Below are positions 6,809 through 14,597 of a stretch of DNA of 48,140 bases, piece by piece. Source of the stretch: an uncultured Christensenellaceae bacterium (lineage in GTDB: Bacteria; Bacillota; Clostridia; Christensenellales; Christensenellaceae); contig CAJUPM010000001.1 of NCBI GenBank assembly GCA_910588425.1, positions 1 to 48,140 of the forward strand. Reading direction: 5' to 3'. Positions within the stretch are counted from its first letter, which is position 1, and each line of letters starts with the position of its first letter. The notes under the pieces were generated by a model that saw only the letters and a program-made list of their open reading frames with translations, was not told where the DNA came from and ran no database searches. The position numbers were made by a program, and so were the translations under genes.

Positions 6809-7918
6809 TTATTGTGCCCCCTTTAGGATAAAATCGCAGATTGCATCTGCGGCGAAGCGGCGAATCTCCCGCTCCTGCGCGGCCCGCATACGCTCCAGCG
6901 CCGCCTGGTCGCCGCAGAGCTCATAAGCCTGCCGCGCCAGAGAGCGCATGTCTTCGCCGGTGATGGAAAGGCCATGCGAGGCGAAAAACTGCGCGTTGCA
7001 GTTTTCACATCCGGGGATGGGCGCCGTATGCACCAGCGGAATGCACTTGGCCGCGGCCTCCGTGCTGGTCAGCCCGCCGGGCTTGGTAAAGAGCAGGTCG
7101 CAGGCATCCATATATTCGTCCACGCGGCTGGTATAATCCAGGATGCGCGCGTTTGTCCCGTAAAATTTTTCCCGCAGTGCGCTTTTGAGCGCTTCGTTGT
7201 TTCCGCCCAGCACGACGATATGATCCTGTGCTCCGCAGAGGGAAAGCAGCTCAGAGAGCAGCAGATCGATGTTCCCATAGCCCATACTGCCCGTCATGAT
7301 GAGAAAAATTCTGCCATCCTCGGGCAGCCCCAGCTGCCTGCGTGCCTGGGCCTTATCCTGGCGGATGGTAAACCGCCGGGCGACAGGGATACCCGAGACG
7401 ATGAGTTTCTCCTCCGGGATACCTTTTTGCATGAACTCTGCCTTCAGATCCTCGTGCGGAATGAAAAAGTAGTCAGGCTCGGTTTCCTCCCAGAAGGGGA
7501 TGCAGGTATAATCCGTCGCGATGGCATAGGTCTTGGCGGCCAGTCCGTAATTTTTGCGGATGGCAGTGATGGTCTCGGCGGGGAACAGATGCGGCATGAG
7601 AATCGCATCGAAACCGTTTTTCTCGATATAGGAAGAAAGCCGCCGCGCCGCTGATTTATTGGCATAGTAGATGACGGACTTGAACTTATTGGTGCTGATG
7701 AATTTGCCCGCCTGATAGGCCAGGCCAAAGAGCGCCGGCGCCTTGGTTGTGATATTGACATAAGTATCGCAGACGACTTTGGATTTTTTCTTTCCGGAGA
7801 ACAGCAAAATATCGCGCATGCGCGTCTCAACATTGCGTTCGCGCAGCGCCTCTAAAACGGCCTTGCCGGCGGTATTGTGCCCGCCTCCTGTATTGGTCGA
7901 TAAAATGAGTGCTTTCAT
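6809..7918 (-). CDS. Diacylglycerol glucosyltransferase-like (UgtP/MGDG synthase family) glycosyltransferase
   Basis: This is a GT28-type glycosyltransferase of 369 residues. The N-terminal MGDG-synthase domain has the glycine-rich S-T-N-T-G-G-G-H-N motif at residues 6-14 and a long region that binds the lipid acceptor. The C-terminal Rossmann domain has G-S-M-G-Y-G-N, a V-L-G-G-N-N-E strand end, and T-K-P-G-G-L-T-S-T-E-A in the sugar-nucleotide site. Relatives add glucose or galactose to diacylglycerol at the inner membrane face, giving glycolipids and the anchor of lipoteichoic acid. Two ATG codons are adjacent (7921 and 7918). GGGAGG is only 3 nt from the first and 6 nt from the second, so I chose 7918. 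It is the first gene of a three-gene leftward operon with its own promoter at 7956-7985. Confidence 0.87.
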   Translation of the reverse strand: MKALILSTNTGGGHNTAGKAVLEALRERNVETRMRDILLFSGKKKSKVVCDTYVNITTKAPALFGLAYQAGKFISTNKFKSVIYYANKSAARRLSSYIEKNGFDAILMPHLFPAETITAIRKNYGLAAKTYAIATDYTCIPFWEETEPDYFFIPHEDLKAEFMQKGIPEEKLIVSGIPVARRFTIRQDKAQARRQLGLPEDGRIFLIMTGSMGYGNIDLLLSELLSLCGAQDHIVVLGGNNEALKSALREKFYGTNARILDYTSRVDEYMDACDLLFTKPGGLTSTEAAAKCIPLVHTAPIPGCENCNAQFFASHGLSITGEDMRSLARQAYELCGDQAALERMRAAQEREIRRFAADAICDFILKGAQ

Positions 7919-7955
7919 CATAAGCCTCCCTAGCGTTCCCAGATAGCTTTTCCTT

Positions 7956-7985
7956 ATTTTATTGCAAGATAGAGGAATTTGTCAA
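7956..7985 (-). promoter_or_regulatory. Promoter of the leftward lipid operon
   Basis: On the minus strand TTGACA (7980-7985) and TAAAAT (7956-7961) are separated by 18 bp. It is divergent from the promoter at 8017-8045. Confidence 0.65.
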
Positions 7986-8016
7986 ATTTCGACGTGAAAA
8001 AGAGCGCGCAGATACA

Positions 8017-8045
8017 TTGCGCTTTGTCTTTCCCTTTGCTATAAT
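8017..8045 (+). promoter_or_regulatory. Promoter of the PfkB-like/DUF4432 operon
   Basis: TTGCGC (8017-8022) and TATAAT (8040-8045) are 17 bp apart, and TGC before TATAAT gives an extended -10. The leader to the first ATG is about 120 nt and shows no clear riboswitch. Confidence 0.75.
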
Positions 8046-8173
8046 TAATCTATTATCCAGATGTAAATTGATATAACAGGAAAAAGCATTTTTCCGCGGT
8101 GCATGAAGGGCGGCAATGAGGGGGCTGCCTGCACGCAGGGAAAGGCGCTTTGAGTTTTGAAAAGGAGAGATTT

Positions 8174-9088
8174 ATGGTACTCACAATGACGCTCAGCCCA
8201 TGGGTAGAGCGCAAAGTTTGGCTATCCGAGCTTGAATATGGAAAAGACAATCCCATGATAAAGACGGGCGAGAGCGTCTCGGGCAGGGGCATCCGCATGG
8301 GAATGGCGCTCAGAGAGCTGGGGGATGAAGTGCTCTGCATGGGGTTTTGCTCGGCAGAGGGAGAGAGAATCATCTCGCAGGTTTTGGCAGATGCAGGAGT
8401 GGAGCGCGATTTTATCAAAGTGCCCGGAGCACTGCGCATGCGCATTGCAATCTACGACGAAAAGGGCGCGGCAACCCGCTGTATTCAGCAGGGGACGGCC
8501 ATAGAGGGCAGGGCGGTGGAGCAGATGGAAGTCGCCTATGCGCGCAATCTTTCTGAGATGGGCGAGGGCGATGTTGCCGCTTTGGGCGGGCATGTCCCGC
8601 TGGGCATCGGGCCGGAAATTTATGCAGAGCTCATCGGCATGGCAAAAGATCGCAAAGTGCGGGCGGTTTTGGCCGCGCAGGAAGAGAATCTGGAAAAAGG
8701 AATTCTAGCAGGGCCTTACGCCGCGCTTTTGTGCAAAGAGGATTTGGACGGCCTGGCTGGAAGGGCACTGCAAAGCCAGCGGGAATGCTGCGCGGCCGCC
8801 AGGGAGATTTTGGAGCAGAGCGGCGGCGCATATCTCTGTGTGGAGATGCAGGAGAAGCTGCTGCTGGTCTCGCCGCAAAAGGCATTCTCTGCGCAAATCT
8901 TTGGGGAGCAGAAAGGGATGCGGGCCGGGGCGGCGGCTGGGCTTGCCCACGCGGCACAGCATGGCACCGGGGAAACGCTTTTGCGCTGTGCGGCGGCGGG
9001 CAGAGAGCTGCTCTGCAAGGATACGCCAGCACAGCGGCAATGCTTCGAGCAGCGCGCCAGGGAGATCGCCGTAGAAGAAATCGAATAG
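8174..9088 (+). CDS. Degenerate PfkB-family (LacC/FruK-like) sugar kinase homologue
   Basis: This 304-residue protein follows the fold order of 1-phosphofructokinase and tagatose-6-phosphate kinase, but key motifs are altered. The N-terminal G-G-K-G motif is S-G-R-G (residues 36-39). The region of the C-terminal G-A-G-D-S motif reads G-E-Q-K-G-M-R-A-G, so the catalytic aspartate position is occupied by lysine. The middle part G-F-C-S-A-E-G-E-R and the D-F-I-K-V-P-G-A-L-R-M-R stretch fit the family well. The ATG at 8174 has AAAGGAGAG at proper spacing. A sugar-epimerase-like gene follows 26 bp later. I infer that it may bind a sugar or phosphosugar without normal kinase activity. A working kinase with an unusual active site remains possible. 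Confidence 0.75.
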   Translation: MVLTMTLSPWVERKVWLSELEYGKDNPMIKTGESVSGRGIRMGMALRELGDEVLCMGFCSAEGERIISQVLADAGVERDFIKVPGALRMRIAIYDEKGAATRCIQQGTAIEGRAVEQMEVAYARNLSEMGEGDVAALGGHVPLGIGPEIYAELIGMAKDRKVRAVLAAQEENLEKGILAGPYAALLCKEDLDGLAGRALQSQRECCAAAREILEQSGGAYLCVEMQEKLLLVSPQKAFSAQIFGEQKGMRAGAAAGLAHAAQHGTGETLLRCAAAGRELLCKDTPAQRQCFEQRAREIAVEEIE

Positions 9089-9114
9089 ATTTGGCAAAAA
9101 AGGGAGGAGAGAAA

Positions 9115-10116
9115 ATGGAGTTCAAAAAACTGCGGGAATACCTTGGGGATGTTGCCCAGGTGTTTGAAGTGAAGGAATACCGCCTGATGGGCGGAAAAGC
9201 GGAGGGCGTGCGGGCCATCGATATCAGCAACGGCGCAGGGCTGGAGCTGACGCTTCTGCCCGATCGCGGGATGGATTTTTACCGCCTCAAATACAAGGGG
9301 CAGACGCTCAATTTCTTTACGCCCACGGGAATCGCCGCGCCCGCCTATTTTGCAGAGGAAGCCGGCGGCATGGGCCAGATGTTCTTCGGCGGCATGATGC
9401 TGACCTGCGGCCTGCGCAATATCGGCCTGCCTTGCCGGGAGAACGGCGCATATTACGGCCCGCACGGCAATATTACGGCTGTCCCGGCAGAGCATGTGAA
9501 CATCCATTATTTTGAGGAAAACGGCGCGCCGGCCGTCAGCATTTCGGCCATCATGCGGGATAACGGCTATGGGACGCAGCTGCTTTTGAAGCGGACAGTT
9601 ACTATTCGGTATGGAACCAATGAGATCGATTTGCAGGATAAGGTGCTCAACAATGGGTTTGAGGAATCGCCGCTGATGGTGCTCTACCACTTCAATATGG
9701 GCTATCCGCTGCTTTGCGAGCAGTCTCAGCTGATTTTGCCCACCCGGAAGGTAACGCCCAGAACACAGCATGCGGCAGATCACGCAGACAAATACCTGGA
9801 GATCACGCCCCCGGCGGCGGGATATGAAGAGATGTGCTATTATCACGATCTGGAGACAGACGAGAACGGCTGGGCCACGGCCGGCATCTATAACCCGCAG
9901 GAAAAACTGGGGCTGAAGATTCTCTTTGACAAGAGCACGCTGGATCACTTTGTGCAGTGGAAAATGCTGGCCAAGGGCACTTTTGTTACGGGGCTGGAGC
10001 CCTGCAACGCCACCATCAACGGCATGGCAGATGCGAGAGAGAATGGCAGCCTCAAGACCATTGCGCCGGGAGAGGAGATACAGTATCGGCTCAAAGTTCT
10101 GGTGTTTGAAGAATAA
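9115..10116 (+). CDS. DUF4432 / aldose-1-epimerase-like protein
   Basis: This 333-residue protein belongs to the DUF4432 group, built on the galactose mutarotase-like beta-sandwich fold. Recognisable parts are L-L-P-D-R-G-M-D-F near residues 45-53, the P-T-G-I-A-A-P-A-Y-F segment near 67-76, a G-P-H-G-N-I histidine motif near 118-123, and V-L-Y-H-F-N-M-G-Y-P near 188-197. The family is thought to act on the anomeric carbon of sugars, but few members have been assayed. The frame is open far upstream through the preceding gene, but the ATG at 9115 follows AGGGAGGAG and starts where family members start. It forms an operon with the degenerate PfkB-like gene, which suggests a shared carbohydrate substrate. 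Confidence 0.82.
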   Translation: MEFKKLREYLGDVAQVFEVKEYRLMGGKAEGVRAIDISNGAGLELTLLPDRGMDFYRLKYKGQTLNFFTPTGIAAPAYFAEEAGGMGQMFFGGMMLTCGLRNIGLPCRENGAYYGPHGNITAVPAEHVNIHYFEENGAPAVSISAIMRDNGYGTQLLLKRTVTIRYGTNEIDLQDKVLNNGFEESPLMVLYHFNMGYPLLCEQSQLILPTRKVTPRTQHAADHADKYLEITPPAAGYEEMCYYHDLETDENGWATAGIYNPQEKLGLKILFDKSTLDHFVQWKMLAKGTFVTGLEPCNATINGMADARENGSLKTIAPGEEIQYRLKVLVFEE

Positions 10117-10140
10117 ATTGCCGGCTGGAGAAAGAGACGA

Positions 10141-10169
10141 TTGAAGAGCCGGGCAGTTTCGTGTATCAT
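10141..10169 (+). promoter_or_regulatory. Promoter of pepD
   Basis: TTGAAG (10141-10146) and TATCAT (10164-10169) are 17 bp apart, placing a start site about 40 nt before the pepD ATG. Confidence 0.55.
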
Positions 10170-10214
10170 AGGGATTGGAACGAAAACGGATAGCGCAAAA
10201 AGGAGATGTGCGAG

Positions 10215-11651
10215 ATGAATATTGTAACAAAGGGATTGGAGCCCGCCCGGGTGCTCAGCTATTTTGAAGAGATTAGCGCGATTCCCCGGGGATCCGGCAA
10301 TGAAAAAGGCGTTGCCGATTATCTGGAGGCGTTCGCAAAGGAGCATGGACTGTTCTGCTATCGGGATGAGATGCACAACGTCATGATCAAAAAGCCCGCT
10401 TCGCCTGGGTGCGAAAAAGCGGGAGCGGTGCTGCTTCAGGGGCATACGGATATCGTCTGCGAGAAGAACAACGACTATGTGCATGATTTCGAAAAGGATC
10501 CCTTAAAGCTCTATATTGAGGGGGATTACCTCAAGGCGGAGGGCACGACGCTGGGCGCGGATAACGGCACGGCCGTCTGCTATATGCTGGCGGTTTTGGA
10601 GGACGATACGCTGGTGCACCCGGCGCTGGAATGCCTGTTCACCGTGCAGGAAGAGACCGGTCTGGATGGTGCGAGAAATTTCGACGGCAGCCAGATTTCC
10701 GCCAAGACCATGATCAACATGGATGCGGGCCCGGAAGGCGTCGCGACGGTTTCCTGCGCAGGCGGTATGCGCATCGATATGAAAAAGCAGATGGAGCAGG
10801 TTCCTTTTGCCGGAACCGCGCTCAAGCTGGAAGTCAAAGGCCTGATGGGCGGCCACAGCGGCGGAGAGATCAACTCCAATCGCGCTAATGCCAACGCCGT
10901 GATGGGGCGCGTGCTCTATAACCTGCCCAGCGTGAATCTCGTTTCCCTGACGGGCGGCAGCAAAGACAACGCGATTCCAAGAGAGTGCGTTGCGATTATC
11001 GCAGTGCCGGATGTTTTGGCCGCAAAACAGGCCGTGGAGAAACTGGAAAAAGAGATTCTGGCCGAATGCACCGAGCTGGATAAGGGATTTAAAATCGAGG
11101 TGAGCGAGGTGGATGCACCGGCAACCATGGGCGACTGCGCCTGCACCAAGGATGTCGTCGGCCTGCTCTATTTAGCGCCCAACGGTGTGCTCTCCATGAG
11201 CCCGACGATGGAGGGGCTGGTGGAAAGTTCCAGCAATATGGGCGTTGTCCATACGGAAGGCGCGGATATCTGGGTGGCTTTCTCCCCCAGAAGCAGCGTG
11301 GAAAGCCGACAGGATCAGACTGAGCAGCGGTTGCGCATCCTGGCCGATGCTTTTGGCTTTGAATTCCATCTGAGAAGCCGCTATCCCGGCTGGGCATATG
11401 ATCCCGATTCTAAGGTGCGCGATCTCGCCAAGAGCACGTATGAAGAGATGTTCAAGAAGCCCTTCAAAATTGAAGCGATTCATGCCGGTCTGGAATGCGG
11501 CCTGCTCAAGGCGAAAGTTCCGGAGCTGGATATCGTCGCCATCGGGCCGGATGAGCATAACGGGCATACGCCGGATGAGGAAGTCTCGATTTCTTCCATG
11601 AACCGGGTCTATCAGTTTGTCCGCGCATTGCTGGAAAAACTGGCAAAATAG
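10215..11651 (+). CDS. pepD: Aminoacyl-histidine dipeptidase (PepD, peptidase M20C)
   Basis: This cytoplasmic metallo-dipeptidase of 478 residues hydrolyses Xaa-His and other dipeptides. The M20C motifs are complete: H-T-D at residues 77-79 (His77 metal ligand, Asp79 catalytic), T-L-G-A-D-N-G at 112-118 with bridging Asp116, Q-E-E-T-G-L-D near 145-151 with Glu146-Glu147, and G-G-H-S-G-G-E-I-N in the lid domain. G-L-E-C-G-L-L near the end is also typical. I chose ATG 10215 because AGGAG ends 9 nt upstream; the earlier ATG at 10206 directly abuts that site. It is monocistronic between its own promoter and terminator. It probably works in peptide recycling or amino-acid fermentation. Confidence 0.95.
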   Translation: MNIVTKGLEPARVLSYFEEISAIPRGSGNEKGVADYLEAFAKEHGLFCYRDEMHNVMIKKPASPGCEKAGAVLLQGHTDIVCEKNNDYVHDFEKDPLKLYIEGDYLKAEGTTLGADNGTAVCYMLAVLEDDTLVHPALECLFTVQEETGLDGARNFDGSQISAKTMINMDAGPEGVATVSCAGGMRIDMKKQMEQVPFAGTALKLEVKGLMGGHSGGEINSNRANANAVMGRVLYNLPSVNLVSLTGGSKDNAIPRECVAIIAVPDVLAAKQAVEKLEKEILAECTELDKGFKIEVSEVDAPATMGDCACTKDVVGLLYLAPNGVLSMSPTMEGLVESSSNMGVVHTEGADIWVAFSPRSSVESRQDQTEQRLRILADAFGFEFHLRSRYPGWAYDPDSKVRDLAKSTYEEMFKKPFKIEAIHAGLECGLLKAKVPELDIVAIGPDEHNGHTPDEEVSISSMNRVYQFVRALLEKLAK

Positions 11652-11670
11652 TGCAGAGATGAAATCAGAG

Positions 11671-11702
11671 AGGCGCCTGCTCGCAAAGCAGGTGCCTTTT
11701 TT
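11671..11702 (+). terminator. Intrinsic terminator of pepD
   Basis: A 10-bp GC-rich stem (11672-11681 with 11687-11696, one G-T pair) is followed by T6. Confidence 0.9.
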
Positions 11703-11729
11703 AGCTGGCTGAAAAAGAGGAGGCGGCAT

Positions 11730-11978
11730 ATGTTTTTATTTGGGCGTGAAAAAGGAAAAGAGGATTGGGCAGAGCTGGATGAAATTGTCTTAAATCTTGG
11801 ACAAGGAGAGCTGGAGCAAGTTATCGGATTTTTGCAGAATGTTCGCGGGAAATTGGATCAGCTTCCGGCAGATGAGCAGGAGCATTGGCATTACCGGGAC
11901 GAGAGCGAAGAATGGAGCGAAGGCCAGCCGGATTTGATTCTATTTGTAGAACCAAATTTGGACTCTCATATGAGGTGA
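11730..11978 (+). CDS. Small acidic protein of unknown function
   Basis: This 82-residue protein starts at an ATG preceded by AGGAGG. I do not recognise a family. It is strongly acidic and apparently soluble, with a helical first half (residues 14-50 are rich in E, L and Q) and a tryptophan- and glutamate-rich middle. There is no signal peptide or membrane segment. It sits alone between the pepD terminator and the convergent sugar-kinase gene. The good ribosome site and isolation support a real gene, but its role is unknown. Confidence 0.6.
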   Translation: MFLFGREKGKEDWAELDEIVLNLGQGELEQVIGFLQNVRGKLDQLPADEQEHWHYRDESEEWSEGQPDLILFVEPNLDSHMR

Positions 11979-12039
11979 ATTTCATTCCCCCAAAGCATTG
12001 CATTTTTTCATTACAATGATACAGCTTTTCACACGATAA

Positions 12040-12065
12040 AAAGGGCCGCCAAACGGCGGCCCTTT
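12040..12065 (-). terminator. Intrinsic terminator of the leftward isomerase-kinase operon
   Basis: An 11-bp stem (12040-12050 with 12055-12065) has loop AAAC. On the minus strand it is followed by a T-run (complement of the A-run at 12038-12042). There is no T-run on the plus side, so it serves the leftward genes best. Confidence 0.8.
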
Positions 12066-12125
12066 GGATTCCTTCATACATCGTTTTTCTATTTGTTTTT
12101 TGGATGAGCTTGTTTTTTCAAAAAA

Positions 12126-13073
12126 CTAAGCCAAAATTTTATAGCGCGCGAGTTTTTCCTCGATGAGCGTGCGGTCATATTCGCCGGTTTTCATATAGGA
12201 ATCCACCATCTCGCGGTTGGGCACGCCTGCGCGGCCGCCGATAGCCGTGCACTTGATGGAGGAGACGGCGTTGGAGAACTGCGCGGCCTCATCCGGGCGC
12301 ATATTTTGCAGCAGCGCATAGAGATACGCGCCGTGGTAGACGTCTCCTGCGCCAACCGTATCCACAACCTTCACTTTGTAGCCCGGGGCGAAGTAGAAGC
12401 CGCCGTCCCACTTGACGACAGAGCCGCGGTCACCCAGCGTAAAGACGGCGATCTTCGGGCCCATTTTGCGGATTTTTTCCAGATTGCTCTCAAAATCCTC
12501 ACTCTCGCCAAAGAGTTTGGTATAGTAGAATTCCGAGCCGATGAACACATCGAATTTGGGCATCATGGCCTGCATCTCATCCGAATAGCCGTCGCCGTCC
12601 ACCGTAACGATGCCGCCCGCCTGATGCATGATATCCGCCAGGCGGTGGCTGACTGCATCGGCGTTCTCCAGATGCAGAATCTTATGCTGGGCGACAAACG
12701 CCTCATCGATATCTTCTACGCCGTATTTGCGGCCTTTGGGCATCTCAAAGATGATATTGCGGCCATGGGTCACTTCGTCGGAAAGCACCAGGGAGAAGGC
12801 GGATGTGCCGTCCTGGAGGATATGCGAGGTATCGATGTTGTAGCGCTCAAAATCCCGGATGATGCACTCGCCGTAGAAATCTGCGCCGACCATGCCGATC
12901 ATGGAGCCGCTCGCGCCGAGCTGCCCAATGGCCGTCAGCGCCGAGGCGACTTTTCCGCCAAACTGCCAGCTTGTCTCGAGAATCTGCGCGCCCTCATCCT
13001 TTTGCGTGGGCAGGTGGTCGATATGCACGAGGTTATCGACAGTAGAGCTTCCGTATGCGATTACTTCTCTCAT
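12126..13073 (-). CDS. PfkB-family carbohydrate kinase
   Basis: This is a ribokinase-fold sugar kinase of 315 residues. The N-terminus has a G-S-S-T-V-D-N motif that contacts the sugar, followed by F-G-G-K-V-A-S-A-L near residues 38-46. The C-terminal signature D-T-V-G-A-G-D-V-Y-H-G is intact, with the catalytic base at Asp244 (G241-A-G-D244). It should phosphorylate a sugar or sugar phosphate with ATP, but the substrate cannot be told from sequence. The ATG follows AAGGAG. The gene lies 58 bp downstream of the isomerase-like gene on the same strand, with a hairpin between them. The pair is divergent from the five-gene SIS operon, which suggests a common pathway. Confidence 0.9.
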   Translation of the reverse strand: MREVIAYGSSTVDNLVHIDHLPTQKDEGAQILETSWQFGGKVASALTAIGQLGASGSMIGMVGADFYGECIIRDFERYNIDTSHILQDGTSAFSLVLSDEVTHGRNIIFEMPKGRKYGVEDIDEAFVAQHKILHLENADAVSHRLADIMHQAGGIVTVDGDGYSDEMQAMMPKFDVFIGSEFYYTKLFGESEDFESNLEKIRKMGPKIAVFTLGDRGSVVKWDGGFYFAPGYKVKVVDTVGAGDVYHGAYLYALLQNMRPDEAAQFSNAVSSIKCTAIGGRAGVPNREMVDSYMKTGEYDRTLIEEKLARYKILA

Positions 13074-13092
13074 AAAAGTATCTCCTTAAATA

Positions 13093-13113
13093 GGCTCCGG
13101 CATTGCCGGAGCC
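13093..13113 (-). other. Intercistronic hairpin between isomerase-like and kinase genes
   Basis: GGCTCCGGC and GCCGGAGCC form a perfect 9-bp stem with loop ATT (minus AAT). No T-run follows on the minus strand, so it is more likely an mRNA-stability or partial-attenuation element than a full terminator. Confidence 0.6.
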
Positions 13114-13131
13114 GTGTTGCTTTGTATGATA

Positions 13132-14226
13132 TTACTGATGCTTTGCGCCCGGAGGATGGCTCCACATGATGCCGACGCCCTCGGGGGAGACGACCTGCGC
13201 ATTTTCGAACCCATAGGGCAGGAAAATCTCGTCGCCGCGGTTTAGCTCCATCTCGCCGCCCTCATAAACCAGCTTACCGCTGCCTTCCACGACGATGCCG
13301 ATCTGCACGAAGCCCGTCGTCCGAAGTGGAGCGCTTCCTTTCACATCCAGGCGCGTGCAGGAGAAATAGTCCGTCTGGTTTGCGCCGATAAGAACGGCCT
13401 CTTTGCCCCAGGCGCCCTCGCGGATGACCGTCGGCTCGATGAGCCAGCGCTTGAGGTTCTCCTGATAGGTGCAGCCGTCGTAGATATAGGTCCCGAGCAG
13501 GCGCCCGTCGTATTCTGCTTCCTCTTCGGGCGTAACGTCCGGCTTATATTTGCACAAACGCTCTGCGCCAACGGTGATATCCGAAGGCTCCTGCACCTCG
13601 ACGACAAAGCAGCCAGCGCCGATGGCATGGGGCAGGCCGGCGCCCACGAAGAACACATCGCCCAGCCGCACCTGCACTTTATGGCAGCATTCCTCCATGG
13701 CGCGGATATCGTCGCGGTAGTAGGGCTCTGCGAATTTCTCGCGGGTCATGCCCTCTTTAAAGCCGATATACATATACGGTGGCTCGGGGACGTCGTCGCG
13801 CATGCCGATGACGATCCAGCTCTCGGCCTTGCCGTAATCGCTGTTGAACATCTTCTTGGCGTATTCCCGCGTCGGGTGAGACTGCAGGCCAAGCTGATAC
13901 TGCGCATCCAGAAGCTTGACTAATACGCCCAGGTTTTTGCCCGAGATCTCCATATGCTTTGGCCCAAGAATCTCTTCCGGGTGCGCCTGGAGCATATCGT
14001 ATAGATAAACACGCTTGCCGTCCGGCAAATCCACTTCAGCTCTGCCTTCATAGGGGTTCCCCATTTCCTCTGTGTTGCAGACGATGCAGTCGGATCCAAC
14101 CCATGCTTCGGGGCGGCCGTTATCCAGCGCAGGCTCTACACCGCGGAACCGATCGATCTCTCTTCCGCCGGGGTAGCGCACGAGCTTGTTGGGAACAAGA
14201 CGCCAAGGAACTTGATAAAATTCCAT
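13132..14226 (-). CDS. Mannose-6-phosphate isomerase-like (type I PMI, cupin) protein
   Basis: This 364-residue protein resembles class I phosphomannose isomerases, zinc cupins that interconvert fructose-6-phosphate and mannose-6-phosphate. L-G-L-Q-S-H-P-T at residues 112-119 contains a zinc-ligand histidine (His117). K-A-E-S-W near 133-137 contains the ligand Glu135. G-L-P-H-A-I-G-A-G near 204-212 holds another histidine. A second cupin occupies the C-terminus, with the G-D-E-I-F-L-P segment near 340. I chose ATG 14226, preceded by GGGAGGG, over the upstream ATG at 14298, which lies at the promoter -35. It is the first gene of the leftward pair. Substrates other than mannose-6-phosphate are possible, since the neighbours point to an unusual phosphosugar pathway. 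Confidence 0.85.
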   Translation of the reverse strand: MEFYQVPWRLVPNKLVRYPGGREIDRFRGVEPALDNGRPEAWVGSDCIVCNTEEMGNPYEGRAEVDLPDGKRVYLYDMLQAHPEEILGPKHMEISGKNLGVLVKLLDAQYQLGLQSHPTREYAKKMFNSDYGKAESWIVIGMRDDVPEPPYMYIGFKEGMTREKFAEPYYRDDIRAMEECCHKVQVRLGDVFFVGAGLPHAIGAGCFVVEVQEPSDITVGAERLCKYKPDVTPEEEAEYDGRLLGTYIYDGCTYQENLKRWLIEPTVIREGAWGKEAVLIGANQTDYFSCTRLDVKGSAPLRTTGFVQIGIVVEGSGKLVYEGGEMELNRGDEIFLPYGFENAQVVSPEGVGIMWSHPPGAKHQ

Positions 14227-14269
14227 AAAAAAACCCTCCCAAATTCTATATTCATTTTTAAGACGATGA

Positions 14270-14298
14270 ATTATAGCTATCGTACCATAGTGACGCAA
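14270..14298 (-). promoter_or_regulatory. Promoter of the isomerase-kinase operon
   Basis: On the minus strand TTGCGT (14293-14298) and TATAAT (14270-14275) are exactly 17 bp apart, ending about 44 bp before the ATG. Confidence 0.75.
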
Positions 14299-14425
14299 AA
14301 ATTACAATATAGGACAGATAAAAAGTGTGCTTTTTTCGGGGCGACAAAAAGCGGGCAGAAGGCAGAGCAAAAAAGCGGGGCGCAGTATTTTATACAGAGG
14401 CAAAGAGGGAGATGGATTAGCGTCC

Positions 14426-14447
14426 AATTTAATTTATAAACTAAATT
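14426..14447. promoter_or_regulatory. Near-perfect 22-bp palindrome, candidate operator
   Basis: The 22-bp sequence reads AATTTA-A-TTTATAAA-C-TAAATT and is symmetric except for one mismatched base pair. The half-site (TTAGTTT-like, with AAACTAA) resembles operators of ROK-family repressors such as XylR. It lies between the divergent promoters of the isomerase-kinase pair and the SIS operon, about 65 bp before the SIS -35. No ROK gene is present in this window. Confidence 0.55.
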
Positions 14448-14513
14448 TAAATAATTTGAAATTTTACTTCTTTCCATGCGGAGAAATGGCCGGATAAAAT
14501 AGGGCTGCGGAGC

Positions 14514-14542
14514 TTGCCAAATGCTGGGGGGAATGCTATGAT
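14514..14542 (+). promoter_or_regulatory. Promoter of the five-gene SIS operon
   Basis: TTGCCA (14514-14519) and TATGAT (14537-14542) are 17 bp apart, with TGC giving an extended -10. The leader is about 50 nt and includes GGAGG 10 nt before the first ATG. Confidence 0.7.
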
Positions 14543-14597
14543 AAAACCATCAGAAGCTTTGGAGATCGAAATAAGTATTTTTGGAGGTTGAAGCTGT

